Shown here: one piece after another, positions 8,380 to 19,701 of the stretch
How positions within the stretch are numbered: the stretch's first letter is position 1
Layout: every line of letters starts with the position of its first letter
Assembly (NCBI RefSeq): GCF_014230465.1
Contig: NZ_JAAXCY010000006.1
Coordinates: 248,001 to 312,000 of the forward strand
Length of the DNA stretch: 64,000 bases
Direction of reading: 5' to 3'
Source of the DNA: Pseudomonas cremoris
Lineage (GTDB): Bacteria; Pseudomonadota; Gammaproteobacteria; Pseudomonadales; Pseudomonadaceae
Notes under the pieces: generated by a model
The model's input: only the letters and a program-made list of their open reading frames with translations
What the model was told of the DNA's origin: nothing
Database searches by the model: none
Program-made: the position numbers and the translations under genes

Positions 8380-9339
8380 TTACCCCACTTTCACCATGTG
8401 CGGTTGCGAGCTGCGCTCGGTAGGCAGGTGGTCGAGGTCGCGGCTGACCAGCAGCAGGACTTCTGCCGACGCGTCCGATACCTGTGCTTTGTAGCCGGCG
8501 ATCGAACGGGCGAAGACGTTGTAGATCACCACCGCAGGAATGGCCGCGACCAGGCCTAGGGCCGTTGCCAGCAGGGCTTCGGCGATGCCTGGGGCAACGA
8601 CGGCAAGGTTGGTGGTCTGGGTTTTGGCGATGCCGATGAAGCTGTTCATGATGCCCCACACGGTACCGAACAGGCCGACGAACGGCGCGGTAGAACCGAT
8701 GGTTGCCAGCACGCCGGTGCCGCTGCTCATGTTACGACCGCAGGCCGCAACCAGGCGCTCCAGGCGGAAAGCCACACGCTCCTTGATGCCTTCTTTTTCG
8801 CGGGTGTTGGCCGACAGGCGCATTTCTTCCAGCGCATCGTGCACCAGGGTATTGGCCAGGGTGCCCTTCTTGGTCGCGGTTTCGCTCGCTTCCTTGAGGG
8901 TGGTGGCCTTTTTCAGGTGGACGATTTCAGTGCGCAGGCGGCGCTTGGCGCCCAGCAGCTCAAAGCCTTTGGCGATCCAGATGGTCCAGGTGATGATCGA
9001 GGCGATGGCCAGGCCGATCATCACGGCTTTCACCACCACGTCAGCATTCTGGTACATGCCCCACGGCGACAGGTCGTGGGCCATGCCCAGGGTGTTGTCT
9101 TCTTCCAGGACTACGCCGGTGTCGTCAGCGGAGGCCGGGTCGGCAGCCAGGGCTGGATCGGTAGCGGCTGGAGCAGCAGCCGGGGCTGCAGTGCTGTGCT
9201 CGGCAGCAGCCGGGGTGGCCGGGGCGGTGGCGTCAGCGAAAGCGGCGGTCGGCGCCAGCAGCACGCTGAACAGCACTACGGCAATCGCGCGCCAGGCGCG
9301 GAATGTGGTTGGCGAAGCGGGGTTTGTATTACGTGTCAT
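8380..9339 (-). CDS. exbB: Biopolymer transport protein ExbB
   Basis: A 319-residue MotA/TolQ/ExbB proton-channel protein. It is longer than enteric ExbB (about 244 residues). The extra N-terminus has a signal-peptide-like segment (AIAVVLFSVLLAPTAAFADA, about residues 17-36) and then an Ala/Pro-rich stretch, a form common in Pseudomonas. Three membrane regions follow: one near residues 107-130 (VVVKAVMIGLAIASIITWTIWIA), and two in the conserved core (GVLATIGSTAPFVGLFGTVWGIMNSF and LATALGLVAAIPAVVIYNVF). It is the first gene of exbB-exbD-tonB. The 188-base gap to the divergent epimerase-like gene must hold its promoter. Confidence 0.95.
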   Translation of the reverse strand: MTRNTNPASPTTFRAWRAIAVVLFSVLLAPTAAFADATAPATPAAAEHSTAAPAAAPAATDPALAADPASADDTGVVLEEDNTLGMAHDLSPWGMYQNADVVVKAVMIGLAIASIITWTIWIAKGFELLGAKRRLRTEIVHLKKATTLKEASETATKKGTLANTLVHDALEEMRLSANTREKEGIKERVAFRLERLVAACGRNMSSGTGVLATIGSTAPFVGLFGTVWGIMNSFIGIAKTQTTNLAVVAPGIAEALLATALGLVAAIPAVVIYNVFARSIAGYKAQVSDASAEVLLLVSRDLDHLPTERSSQPHMVKVG

Positions 9340-9527
9340 GCTGGCCGGACCTGAGAGGAAAAAATGAGTGATCGTCCTTCCAGACCTGGGAGGCCGAGGA
9401 CAAATGGGCGGTTATTATTGCAAGTAATTCTTGTTAACAGAAGTAATACAGTTACTTTATTTGCCCTTTTTCTGGCCGCCTGTCATCTGCGACGGCTAAT
9501 CTAGACCTTTAAGTACGGAGTTTTGTG

Positions 9528-10379
9528 ATGTCTGCGCCTTCTGTTGTGATTGCTGGCTGTGGCGATGTGGGGAGCCGGCTGGCCAGCCAATTGCTCGCCT
9601 CGGACTGGGAGGTTCACGGCCTGCGGCGTAATATTTCGCGGCTGCCCGAAGGGGTGATCGGCATTGCTGGCGATCTGTTCAACAAGGATTGCCCTGACAC
9701 CTGGCCTATTGGTGGGGTGGATTACCTGGTGTATTGCGCAGCCGCCACCGACCACGACGAAGCCGGGTATCGCGCGGCTTACGTGCAAGGGCTCAAGCAT
9801 GTGCTGGAGTGGCTGCAGGACTACGGCCAAGAGCCCAAGCACCTGATCTTTGTATCCAGCAGCAGTGTGTATGGGCAGCAGAATGGCGAAAAGGTCGACG
9901 AAACGTCCGACACCCAGGCGAAGGGATATTCAGGGCAGGTGATGCTGGAGGCTGAGCAGGTGGCGCTCAATAGCGGCATCCCGGCAAGCATTGTGCGTCT
10001 CACCGGCATTTATGGGCCCGGTCGCGAGTCGCTGTTGACCCGGGTTCGCCAAGGATACCGCGTGGCGATTGACCCACCTTTATATGGCAATCGCATTCAT
10101 GCGGATGACGCGGCGGGGCTGCTGGCGTTTTTGCTGCGGCATGTGGAAAAGGGTGGTTCGTTGGACAAGATTTACATCGGCGTCGACGATGCGCCCGCGC
10201 CGTTGGCCGAGGTGGTAGGTTGGTTGCGTGAGTATCTGGGCGTGACCGAGTGGGCTGAGGATGCCAGTGTGCGACGGGCTGGGAGCAAGCAATGCAGTAA
10301 TGCGCGGGCTAAGGCTTTGGGTTGGATGCCGACCTATCCAACCTATCGCGAAGGGTATGCAGCAATCCTCAAAGGCTGA
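9528..10379 (+). CDS. NAD-dependent epimerase/dehydratase-family SDR protein (YeeZ-like)
   Basis: A 283-residue extended short-chain dehydrogenase-like protein. The start is taken at ATG 9528, seven bases after ACGGAG, rather than the overlapping GTG at 9525. The NAD(P) fold begins VVIAGCGDVGSRLASQLL (about residues 4-21). Lower motifs include YLVYCAAATDHDE and the catalytic-region segment IFVSSSSVYGQQNGEKVDE, where the Tyr sits in SSVYG. The YxxxK lysine is not in its usual spacing, so catalysis is uncertain. The GNRIHADDAAGLLAFLL segment is typical of the family. The substrate is unknown. It is convergent with the lipoprotein gene, with a REPIN between. Confidence 0.8.
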   Translation: MSAPSVVIAGCGDVGSRLASQLLASDWEVHGLRRNISRLPEGVIGIAGDLFNKDCPDTWPIGGVDYLVYCAAATDHDEAGYRAAYVQGLKHVLEWLQDYGQEPKHLIFVSSSSVYGQQNGEKVDETSDTQAKGYSGQVMLEAEQVALNSGIPASIVRLTGIYGPGRESLLTRVRQGYRVAIDPPLYGNRIHADDAAGLLAFLLRHVEKGGSLDKIYIGVDDAPAPLAEVVGWLREYLGVTEWAEDASVRRAGSKQCSNARAKALGWMPTYPTYREGYAAILKG

Positions 10380-10393
10380 AATGCGTTCGAAAA

Positions 10394-10482
10394 TGTGGGA
10401 GCGGGCTTGCTCGCGAATGCGGAGTGCCAGTCACTGAATGTGCTTCTGATACACCGCTTTCGCGAGCAAGCCCGCTCCCACA
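10394..10482. repeat. REPIN
   Basis: Same 24-base REP arms as at 7094 (TGTGGGAGCGGGCTTGCTCG outward, its complement inward), total 89 bases. It lies between the convergent epimerase-like and lipoprotein genes and may also serve as a transcription end. Confidence 0.93.
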
Positions 10483-10503
10483 ATTGGATCTCTGTTTGGG
10501 TGG

Positions 10504-11247
10504 TTATTGCTTTTCAAGCAACCATTGGCGAGGGCCGGGGGTGAACTGAGGCACCTCATCCGTCTGCGCTGTGTTGACTGCTTGGAAGATTTCCAGCTGC
10601 TTGCCCTTGCGCACAAAGATCCACGGGTTGCCCTGGCCATTCAGTTGCAGCCAGATACTGTCATAGCCGCCGCTCATGGACGCGCAATCACCCGCCAGGC
10701 ACAACGAGTACTGGTCAACATTGGGCAGGCCGGCAACTTTGCCGTTGGCCTGGAACTGCACAATGGCGCCGCTGCCGAAGCCGTCGGTGATCTTCCAGTC
10801 GCCGCCCATGTAGGCCGCATACAGTGCACGCTCGAAGTTGGCGCCCAGCGGCGCGCCTTCCGGCGCTGGCTCTTTGGGGCGTGCAAACAGTTGCTCAGGC
10901 TCATTGTCGTTGGCCACTTGCAGCAGTTGTTTGCCCTTGCGCTTGAGTTCGGTGGCGGAGCTGCCGTAGAAGTCCACGCTCCAGGCGCCGGATTTTTCAC
11001 CCAGCAACTTGCCTTCCGCTACTTCAAAACCGTTGTAGTAGCGCGCCTGCGATGCCTTGGGGTTGACCTCCCATTCGAGGTTCGGGCCAAAGCTTTGCAG
11101 GGCTTCACGCAAAGGGCCGCCTTTGGCAGCCGCATCGATGGCGACCTGGTTGATCCAGGTGCCGCTCACGTCCAGGTCGGCGGGGTTGCTGGCGCAGCCG
11201 CCGAGCAGCAGGGTGAGCAATGATGAGGCTACAAGCGCTTTGCGCAT
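10504..11247 (-). CDS. Conserved lipoprotein of unknown function
   Basis: A 247-residue exported lipoprotein. A signal peptide with a type II lipobox is clear: MRKALVASSLLTLLLGGC, with the lipidated cysteine at residue 18 and CASNP after it. Asn at +3 does not suggest an inner-membrane retention signal. The mature part includes ADLDVSGTWINQVAIDAAAKGG and two cysteines in SLCLAGDCASM that could form a disulphide. I do not recognise a catalytic motif. Orthologues appear to sit beside ridA-spoT in other Pseudomonas. It is 57 bases downstream of ridA on the same strand and may be the tail of the rpoZ-spoT-ridA unit. Confidence 0.75.
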   Translation of the reverse strand: MRKALVASSLLTLLLGGCASNPADLDVSGTWINQVAIDAAAKGGPLREALQSFGPNLEWEVNPKASQARYYNGFEVAEGKLLGEKSGAWSVDFYGSSATELKRKGKQLLQVANDNEPEQLFARPKEPAPEGAPLGANFERALYAAYMGGDWKITDGFGSGAIVQFQANGKVAGLPNVDQYSLCLAGDCASMSGGYDSIWLQLNGQGNPWIFVRKGKQLEIFQAVNTAQTDEVPQFTPGPRQWLLEKQ

Positions 11248-11304
11248 TACGAAATCCTTCTGAAACAGGGTCGGCGCAGCCTGGGGAAAGCTGCGCCGGG
11301 TGTT

Positions 11305-11685
11305 TTACTCGATGACCAGAATCGCGTCCATCTCAACCTGTGCGCCCTTTGGCAGGGCAGCAACGCCGATGGCGGCGCGGGCTGGGTATGGCTGTTCGAA
11401 GTACTTGCCCATGATCTCGTTGACCTTGGCGAAGTGGCTCAGGTCGGTGAGGAAGATGTTCAGTTTGACGATGTCCTTGAACGAACCGCCGGCAGCTTCA
11501 GCCACGGACTTGAGGTTCTCGAAGACCTGTACGGTCTGGGCTTCGAAGCCTTCCACCAGTTCCATGGTCTTTGGGTCCAGCGGGATCTGGCCGGACATGT
11601 AGACGGTGTTGCCCGCCTTGATGGCCTGGGAGTAGGTGCCGATGGCAGCCGGGGCCTTGTCGCTGGTGATAACAGTCTTGGTCAT
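11305..11685 (-). CDS. ridA: Reactive imine/enamine deaminase RidA
   Basis: A 126-residue RidA/YjgF protein that hydrolyses 2-aminoacrylate and related imines released by PLP enzymes, protecting them from damage. The sequence is canonical: [20 protein letters not shown] at the N-terminus, [13 protein letters not shown], and the catalytic arginine in [23 protein letters not shown] (about residues 103-125). Family members form trimers of about 128 residues. It follows spoT by 24 bases on the same strand, so it is in the rpoZ-spoT transcription unit. A second, more divergent RidA-family gene is in the dad operon at 36958. Confidence 0.95.
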   Translation of the reverse strand: MTKTVITSDKAPAAIGTYSQAIKAGNTVYMSGQIPLDPKTMELVEGFEAQTVQVFENLKSVAEAAGGSFKDIVKLNIFLTDLSHFAKVNEIMGKYFEQPYPARAAIGVAALPKGAQVEMDAILVIE

Positions 11686-11709
11686 GAATGACTCCTTGTA
11701 ATGGATCGG

Positions 11710-13815
11710 CTATGCACGCATGCGGGTGATGCGGATCACACCGGTCAAGGCGCGCAGTTTCTTGATCACGCGGGCCAGGTGCACACGGTCGTGTACGCTG
11801 ACCACCAGTTGGACGACGCTGATGCGACCATCGCGTTCGTCCATGCTGATTTTCTCGATATTGCCATCGGCCGCGTTCACGCTGCTGGCCAGCAGGGCGA
11901 TCAGGCCGCGCTGGTGTTCCAGCTCTACACGCAGCTCGACGTTGAATTCGCCGGTGACATCCTTGGCCCACGAGAGCTGGATGCATTTTTCCGGGTTGTG
12001 GCGGATTTCGGTGATGTTGCGGCAGTTGTCCAAGTGCACCACCATGCCTTTGCCTGCGGACAGGTGGCCAACAATCGGGTCGCCTGGAATCGGCGTGCAG
12101 CACTTGGCGTAGCTGAGTACCAGGCCTTCGGTGCCGCGAATCGCCAGCGGGCCTTCGGGGCTCGGCAGCTGTTCGCCTTCGCCCAGCAGGCGGCGGGCGA
12201 CAACGTAGGCCATGCGGTTGCCCAGGCCGATATCTTCAAGCAGGTCTTCGATGGTTTCCTGGCGGTACTCGTGGAGCATTGCTTGCACGCGCTCGGCCGG
12301 GATCTTGTCCAGGGCGCTGTCGAAGCCGTTTAGCACTTTGTTCAGCAGGCGTTCGCCCAGGCTGATGGACTCGGAGCGACGCTGCAGTTTCAGGGCGTGG
12401 CGAATGTGCGTACGCGCCTTGCCGGTGACTACGAAGTTGAGCCAAGCCGGGTTCGGACGTGCGCCCGGTGCACTGACGATCTCCACCGTGGAGCCGCTTT
12501 GCAGTGGTTCCGACAGCGGGGCCAGGCGCCGGTTGATCCGGCAGGCGATGCAGCTGTTGCCCACGTCGGTGTGCACCGCGTAGGCAAAGTCGACCGCCGT
12601 GGAGCCTTTGGGCAGCTCCATGATCCGGCCTTTGGGCGTGAACACGTAGACCTCGTCCGGGAACAGGTCGATCTTCACGCTCTCGATAAATTCGAGTGAG
12701 TTGCCGGCACGTTGCTGCATTTCCAGCACGCCCTTGACCCACTGGCGCGCGCGGGCGTGGGTGCCCTTGGGCTGCTCGTCGCCGCTGGATTTGTACAACC
12801 AATGGGCAGCGATGCCGTTGTTGGCCATCTCTTCCATTTCGCGGGTGCGGATCTGGATCTCGATCGGCACCCCGTGCATACCAAACAGCGTGGTATGCAG
12901 CGACTGATAGCCGTTGGCCTTGGGAATGGCGATGTAATCCTTGAAGCGGCCCGGCAGGGGTTTGTACAAATTATGCACAGCGCCCAGCACGCGGTAGCAC
13001 GTGTCGACCTTGTCGACGATGATCCGGAACGCGTACACGTCCATGATCTCGTTGAAGGCCCGGCGCTTGCCGCGCATCTTCTTGTAGATGCCGTAGATAT
13101 GCTTCTGTCGGCCGCTGACTTCACCTTCGATCTCATCGATCGCCAGGCAATGGCTCAGGGACTCTTCGATCTTGTTGACGATTTCCTTGCGGTTGCCCCG
13201 GGCGCGCTTGACGGCCTGGTAGATGCGCGCCGAACGCATCGGGTGCATGGCCTTGAAACCGAGGTCTTCAAATTCGATGCGAATGGCGTGCATGCCCAGC
13301 CGGTTGGCGATGGGCGCGTAGATTTCCAGGGTTTCCTTGGCGATGCGCCGGCGTTTTTCGCCGGACAGCACTTCCAGCGTGCGCATGTTGTGCAGCCGGT
13401 CAGCCAGCTTGACCAGGATCACGCGAATATCGCGGGCCATGGCCATGGCCATCTTCTGGAAGTTTTCCGCCTGGGCTTCGGCCTTGGTCTCGAAGTTCAT
13501 CTGGGTCAGTTTGCTGACCCCGTCGACCAGTTCGGCCACGGTCTCGCCAAATTGCGCACTGAGCGCTTCCTTGGCGATGCCGGTGTCTTCGATCACGTCA
13601 TGCAGCATCGCGGCCATCAGGCTCTGATGGTCCATGTGCATGTCGGCAAGAATATTGGCCACCGCAAGAGGATGGGTGACGTACGCCTCGCCACTACGGC
13701 GGCGTTGGCCGTCGTGGGCTTGTTCGGCGTAGAAATACGCTCGGCGGACCAGGTTGACCTGGTCTGGGCCGAGGTAGGCCGATAAGCGATCGGCGAGGGC
13801 GTCTATGCTCGGCAT
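11710..13815 (-). CDS. spoT: Bifunctional (p)ppGpp synthetase/hydrolase SpoT
   Basis: A 701-residue RelA/SpoT homologue that sets the level of the alarmone (p)ppGpp. The hydrolase HD domain is at about residues 25-180 (YVTHPLAVANILADMHMD, the MLHDVIEDTG metal motif, LVKLADRLHNMRTL). The synthetase domain is at about 220-350 (FKDYIAIPKANGYQSLHTT). It is followed by the TGS domain (VYVFTPKGRIMELPKGSTAVDFAY) and a C-terminal ACT domain (about 625-701). The intact HD motif identifies it as SpoT rather than RelA. It lies between rpoZ (61 bases upstream) and ridA (24 bases downstream), the usual order, coupling omega and alarmone synthesis genetically. Confidence 0.97.
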   Translation of the reverse strand: MPSIDALADRLSAYLGPDQVNLVRRAYFYAEQAHDGQRRRSGEAYVTHPLAVANILADMHMDHQSLMAAMLHDVIEDTGIAKEALSAQFGETVAELVDGVSKLTQMNFETKAEAQAENFQKMAMAMARDIRVILVKLADRLHNMRTLEVLSGEKRRRIAKETLEIYAPIANRLGMHAIRIEFEDLGFKAMHPMRSARIYQAVKRARGNRKEIVNKIEESLSHCLAIDEIEGEVSGRQKHIYGIYKKMRGKRRAFNEIMDVYAFRIIVDKVDTCYRVLGAVHNLYKPLPGRFKDYIAIPKANGYQSLHTTLFGMHGVPIEIQIRTREMEEMANNGIAAHWLYKSSGDEQPKGTHARARQWVKGVLEMQQRAGNSLEFIESVKIDLFPDEVYVFTPKGRIMELPKGSTAVDFAYAVHTDVGNSCIACRINRRLAPLSEPLQSGSTVEIVSAPGARPNPAWLNFVVTGKARTHIRHALKLQRRSESISLGERLLNKVLNGFDSALDKIPAERVQAMLHEYRQETIEDLLEDIGLGNRMAYVVARRLLGEGEQLPSPEGPLAIRGTEGLVLSYAKCCTPIPGDPIVGHLSAGKGMVVHLDNCRNITEIRHNPEKCIQLSWAKDVTGEFNVELRVELEHQRGLIALLASSVNAADGNIEKISMDERDGRISVVQLVVSVHDRVHLARVIKKLRALTGVIRITRMRA

Positions 13816-13875
13816 AGGATTGACTCCTGCCGCATGCGTTGACCCCGCGCCGTGCTACGTCGACCAGGCATAGGC

Positions 13876-14139
13876 TTAGACGGCCTCGTTGGACTCGTCC
13901 TCGAACGCTGCAAACAGCGGTTCGTCTTCAACGATTTCGGCGTTGGCGATGAACTCGTAGCTCATCAGGCCTTCAGCGATTTCACGCAGGGCTACAACGG
14001 TAGGCTTGTCGTTTTCCCACTGGACCAGGGGCTCTTTGCCGCCAGTGGCCAGTTGACGGGCACGCTTGGTAGAGAGCATGACCAGCTCAAAGCGGTTATC
14101 CACGTGTTCTAGGCAGTCTTCAACGGTTACGCGGGCCAT
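13876..14139 (-). CDS. rpoZ: RNA polymerase omega subunit
   Basis: An 87-residue omega subunit that supports assembly of RNA polymerase around beta-prime and forms part of a ppGpp site. The [29 protein letters not shown] start and [20 protein letters not shown] core are diagnostic. It precedes spoT on the same strand. A minus-strand terminator for the upstream gmk unit sits between 14203 and 14236, so rpoZ-spoT-ridA is probably transcribed from its own promoter in 14140-14202. Confidence 0.96.
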   Translation of the reverse strand: MARVTVEDCLEHVDNRFELVMLSTKRARQLATGGKEPLVQWENDKPTVVALREIAEGLMSYEFIANAEIVEDEPLFAAFEDESNEAV

Positions 14140-14202
14140 GGTATTCCTCGGAGCGAATGCAAGATGCGCGCTGCCCGGTTGGGCGAGCGGACTGAGCAGT
14201 TT

Positions 14203-14236
14203 AAAAAATCACCAGCGTTTAGGGAAGCGCTGATTT
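14203..14236 (-). terminator. Rho-independent terminator downstream of gmk
   Basis: Read on the minus strand, AAAATCAGCG and CGCTGGTGATTTTTT form a stem with a small bulge that ends in six T residues (complement of 14203-14208). A second, perfect 13-bp stem without a good T-run lies just upstream at 14253-14293 (CTTGCAGCGGTTT paired with AAACCGCTGCAAG). Confidence 0.75.
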
Positions 14237-14306
14237 TCCGCGAGCCCTCGTCAAACCGCTGCAAGCACCAATGTAAAGCCCTTGCAGCGGTTTTGGGAAG
14301 AGCCAA

Positions 14307-15801
<1,495 letters not shown>

Positions 15802-15955
15802 GGAGGTACCTCGCGTTGCAGTCCCGCAAACACGGGCTGATGGTTAAGAAGGCGCAGGATTGTAGCGCAGTGGGGCGAGCGCGCCCAAACAATGGGCGTC
15901 AGCCCGGCCATTCGTAACCGAATTTTTAGAAGTGCCCCGAATCGGCTCGCGGCTC

Positions 15956-15961
15956 TATAAT
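15956..15961 (+). promoter_or_regulatory. Sigma-70 -10 element of rph
   Basis: A consensus TATAAT lies 36 bases before the rph start in the yicC/rph divergent gap. No good -35 hexamer stands 17 bases upstream. Confidence 0.5.
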
Positions 15962-15997
15962 GCTCGGCAGTTTTTGTCCTCAGTACAGGTATCCCCT

Positions 15998-16720
15998 ATG
16001 AAACGTCCAAGTGGTCGCGTTGCCGATCAGCTCCGCTCGATCCGCATCACCCGCAACTACACCAAACACGCCGAGGGTTCTGTACTGGTCGAGTTTGGCG
16101 ATACCAAGGTTATCTGCACCGTCAGCGTCGAAAATGGCGTGCCACGCTTCCTGAAAGGCCAGGGCCAGGGCTGGTTGACCGCCGAATACGGCATGCTGCC
16201 GCGCGCGACCGGCGAGCGTAACCAGCGTGAGGCCAGCCGTGGCAAGCAAGGCGGGCGCACCCTGGAAATCCAGCGCCTGATCGGCCGCTCCCTGCGTGCA
16301 GCCTTGGACATGTCCAAGCTGGGCGACGTGACCCTGTACGTCGACTGCGACGTGATCCAGGCCGATGGAGGCACCCGTACCGCGTCCATCACCGGCGCCA
16401 TGGTGGCCCTGGTTGACGCGCTGAAAGTGATCAAGAAGCGTGGCGGCCTCAAAGGCGGTGACCCACTCAAGCAAATGATCGCCGCCGTTTCGGTGGGTAT
16501 GTACCAGGGCGAGCCTGTGCTGGACCTGGACTACCTGGAGGACTCGGCCGCCGAGACCGACCTGAACGTGGTAATGACCAGCACCGGTGGTTTCATCGAA
16601 GTGCAGGGCACCGCCGAAGGCGCGCCATTCCAGCCGGCCGAACTGAACGCCATGCTGGCACTGGCCCAGAAGGGCATGACCGAGATCTTCGAACTGCAGA
16701 ACGCCGCACTGGCCGACTGA
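15998..16720 (+). CDS. rph: Ribonuclease PH
   Basis: A 240-residue phosphorolytic 3'-5' exoribonuclease that trims tRNA precursors. The start is set at [20 protein letters not shown], the canonical N-terminus; the frame extends upstream but without a ribosome site. The RNase PH core is intact: [19 protein letters not shown], the [36 protein letters not shown] phosphate/RNA-binding region (about residues 63-98), and [19 protein letters not shown]. Length matches the family, so it is not the frameshifted form known from E. coli K-12. It is followed by the DUF4870 gene 22 bases on. Confidence 0.97.
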   Translation: MKRPSGRVADQLRSIRITRNYTKHAEGSVLVEFGDTKVICTVSVENGVPRFLKGQGQGWLTAEYGMLPRATGERNQREASRGKQGGRTLEIQRLIGRSLRAALDMSKLGDVTLYVDCDVIQADGGTRTASITGAMVALVDALKVIKKRGGLKGGDPLKQMIAAVSVGMYQGEPVLDLDYLEDSAAETDLNVVMTSTGGFIEVQGTAEGAPFQPAELNAMLALAQKGMTEIFELQNAALAD

Positions 16721-16742
16721 ACCGGCTTCAAGGAGAAACGCC

Positions 16743-17111
16743 ATGAGTGACAGCCAATTGCCTGTGTCTACGCCTTCCTATGAAGCGCGCCAGGGTGCGA
16801 TGTTGTGTCACTTCGCGGCGTTTCTGGGGTTTGTCTTCCCCTTCGGCAGCGTTATTGGGCCGCTGATCCTGTGGCAGCTCAAGAAGGAAAAAGATGCGTT
16901 CATTGACGACCAGGGCAAGGAAGCGCTGAACTTCCAGATCACCGTGGCCATCGCCTGGATGGCCTGCGTGGTACTGGCGTTTGCCGTGGTGGGTTTTTTC
17001 CTGATGATCGTCCTGGTGATCGCAACCTTGGTGTTGACGATCATTGGCGGCATCAAGGCCAATAAAGGGATCACTTATCGCTATCCCTTTACCTGGCGTC
17101 CGGTCAAATAA
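16743..17111 (+). CDS. DUF4870 small membrane protein
   Basis: A 122-residue inner-membrane protein with a DUF4870-type pattern: one hydrophobic hairpin near residues 20-42 (MLCHFAAFLGFVFPFGSVIG) and two closely spaced helices near 65-102. The QLKKEKDAFIDDQGKEALNFQIT segment between them is the family signature. An AAGGAG site precedes the ATG. It lies between rph and crc, as in P. aeruginosa, and ends at a strong bidirectional terminator, so it is probably co-transcribed with rph. Function unknown. Confidence 0.85.
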   Translation: MSDSQLPVSTPSYEARQGAMLCHFAAFLGFVFPFGSVIGPLILWQLKKEKDAFIDDQGKEALNFQITVAIAWMACVVLAFAVVGFFLMIVLVIATLVLTIIGGIKANKGITYRYPFTWRPVK

Positions 17112-17121
17112 CGGGCGCCCA

Positions 17122-17153
17122 CAAAAAAACCGACAACGATGTCGGTTTTTTTG
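17122..17153. terminator. Bidirectional terminator between the DUF4870 gene and crc
   Basis: CAAAAAAACCGAC (17122-17134) pairs perfectly with GTCGGTTTTTTTG (17141-17153), with A and T runs on both sides, between two convergent genes. Confidence 0.92.
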
Positions 17154-17169
17154 TACCTGGAAAAAGACC

Positions 17170-17949
17170 TTAGATGGTCAGTGTCCAGTCGTAGTCCACG
17201 ATCAGCGGCGCGTGCTGCGAGAAACGTGGCTGGCGCGGCAAGCGTGCACTGCGAACGAACCGGCGCAGACCTGGGGTCAGCAACTGGTAGTCGAAACGCC
17301 AGCCCAGGTTGAGCATCTCAGCCTGTTCGTTATCCGGCCACCAGCTGTACTGGTCGCCTTCGCGGCTGACTTCGCGTAGGGCATCTACATAACCCATGTT
17401 GCCGACAATCTCGTCCATCCAGGCCCGTTCTGGCGCCAGGAAGCCCGGGGATTGCTGGCTGTCGCGCCAGTTCTTGATATCCAGCTTCTGTTGCGCCACG
17501 TACAGCGAGCCACAATAAATGTACTCGCGACGTTTGCGTCGCTGTTTATCCAGGTAACGGGCGAAATCGTCCATTAGCTTGAACTTCTGGTTCAAGTCTT
17601 CATCGCCGTTCTGCCCCGAAGGGAGCAGCAAGGTCGCGATGCTGACCTTATCGAAATCGGCTTGCAGGTAGCGCCCGTAGCGGTCGGCTGTCTCGAAGCC
17701 GAGGCCGCTGATGACCGCCTTGGGTTGCAACCGCGAATACAAAGCCACGCCACCTTGGGTGGGCACTTCGGCATCGCAGGCATAAAGGAAGTAGCCATCC
17801 AGTTGGAAGGCTGGGTCGTCCAGTTCAAAGGCGGAGGCGCGGGTATCCTGCAGGCAGATGACGTCGGCATTCTGGGCTTGCAGCCAACTGAGCAAACCAC
17901 GCTCGACTGCAGCCTGAATACCATTAACGTTCACACTGATGATCCGCAT
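17170..17949 (-). CDS. crc: Catabolite repression control protein Crc
   Basis: A 259-residue protein of the exonuclease III/endonuclease-phosphatase fold that acts with Hfq to repress translation of catabolic mRNAs. The start is at MRIISVNVNGIQAAVERGLL; the in-frame upstream extension is not expected. The motifs VICLQDTRASAFELDD and GGVALYSRLQPKAVISGL are those of Pseudomonas Crc. The final EEP motif region reads FSQHAPLIVDYDW. The genomic position (rph, DUF4870, crc, divergent pyrE) is diagnostic and separates it from the true nuclease Xth. Several catabolic genes in this window (kauB, dadA, pauR regulon) are of the type this system can control. Confidence 0.95.
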   Translation of the reverse strand: MRIISVNVNGIQAAVERGLLSWLQAQNADVICLQDTRASAFELDDPAFQLDGYFLYACDAEVPTQGGVALYSRLQPKAVISGLGFETADRYGRYLQADFDKVSIATLLLPSGQNGDEDLNQKFKLMDDFARYLDKQRRKRREYIYCGSLYVAQQKLDIKNWRDSQQSPGFLAPERAWMDEIVGNMGYVDALREVSREGDQYSWWPDNEQAEMLNLGWRFDYQLLTPGLRRFVRSARLPRQPRFSQHAPLIVDYDWTLTI

Positions 17950-17970
17950 AAATGGCCCCAAAAATCGCGT

Positions 17971-17987
17971 GCGTGTATGATACACGC
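17971..17987. promoter_or_regulatory. Perfect 8-1-8 palindrome in the crc/pyrE divergent promoter region
   Basis: GCGTGTAT G ATACACGC is a perfect inverted repeat 22 bases before the crc start and 45 before pyrE. Its position suits an operator acting on one or both divergent promoters. No protein is identified. Confidence 0.5.
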
Positions 17988-18031
17988 CGTCTACCTAATT
18001 AGCTAAATCCGTGGTATCTGAGGCTTTTTTC

Positions 18032-18676
18032 ATGCAGGCGTATCAACGCGATTTCATTCGTTTTGCCATCGATCGCGGCGTTTTGCGCTTCGGTGAGTTC
18101 ACTCTCAAGTCCGGGCGCACCAGCCCGTACTTCTTCAATGCGGGCTTGTTCAACTCGGGTTCGGCCCTGGCTCAGCTGGGTCGTTTCTATGCGGCAGCCA
18201 TCGTTGAAAGCGGTATTTCCTTCGACGTACTGTTCGGTCCGGCCTACAAGGGCATTCCCCTGGCGGCTGCGACGGCCGTGGCGCTGGCCGAGCATCACGG
18301 GCAGGATCTGCCGTGGTGTTTCAACCGCAAGGAGGCCAAGGCCCATGGCGAAGGCGGTAGCCTGGTGGGCGCGCCGCTCACTGGCGATGTGCTGATCATC
18401 GACGACGTGATCACGGCCGGTACTGCCATCCGTGAAGTGATGCAGATCATTGCCTCCCAGGACGGCGCCAAGGCTGCGGGCGTGCTGATCGCGCTGAACC
18501 GCCAGGAGCGCGGCAACGGTGAGTTGTCGGCCATCCAGGAAGTGGAGCGTGATTTCGGCATTCCGGTGGTGAGTATCGTGTCGTTGAACCAGGTGTTGCA
18601 GTTCCTGGAAGATGATCCACAGCTCAAGCAGCATTTGCCGGCTGTTCGCGCATACCGCGAGCAATTTGGCGTCTGA
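18032..18676 (+). CDS. pyrE: Orotate phosphoribosyltransferase
   Basis: A 214-residue enzyme of pyrimidine synthesis joining orotate and PRPP to give OMP. The start is at [16 protein letters not shown], eight bases after GAGG; an earlier in-frame GTG lacks a good site. Orotate-contacting residues lie in [17 protein letters not shown] (about residues 24-40). The PRPP motif [17 protein letters not shown] is at about residues 122-138. The flexible catalytic loop holds [14 protein letters not shown]. Length is normal. It is divergent from crc and ends at a strong terminator. Confidence 0.97.
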   Translation: MQAYQRDFIRFAIDRGVLRFGEFTLKSGRTSPYFFNAGLFNSGSALAQLGRFYAAAIVESGISFDVLFGPAYKGIPLAAATAVALAEHHGQDLPWCFNRKEAKAHGEGGSLVGAPLTGDVLIIDDVITAGTAIREVMQIIASQDGAKAAGVLIALNRQERGNGELSAIQEVERDFGIPVVSIVSLNQVLQFLEDDPQLKQHLPAVRAYREQFGV

Positions 18677-18726
18677 CACACATCCTCTGTGGGAGTCTCT
18701 ATTTTTCTGCAGAGCCAATGTGCATA

Positions 18727-18765
18727 AAAAAGGCCCCGCTCAATCAGGTTGAGCGGGGCCTTTTT
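18727..18765. terminator. Bidirectional terminator between pyrE and argB
   Basis: AAAAAGGCCCCGCTCAA pairs perfectly with TTGAGCGGGGCCTTTTT around a five-base loop. It serves the convergent pyrE and coaBC-dut-algC-argB transcripts. Confidence 0.93.
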
Positions 18766-18776
18766 GTTTGCAGCGG

Positions 18777-19682
<906 letters not shown>

Positions 19683-19701
19683 TCAGGGCTCCGGTAAAAA
19701 A

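Noticed and set aside
9420..9480. Possible Fur box upstream of exbB (CAAG-TAATT-CTTG dyad at about 9431-9443)
   Set aside because: Only about 7 of 19 positions match the Fur consensus, so I did not call it although iron control of exbB-exbD-tonB would be expected.
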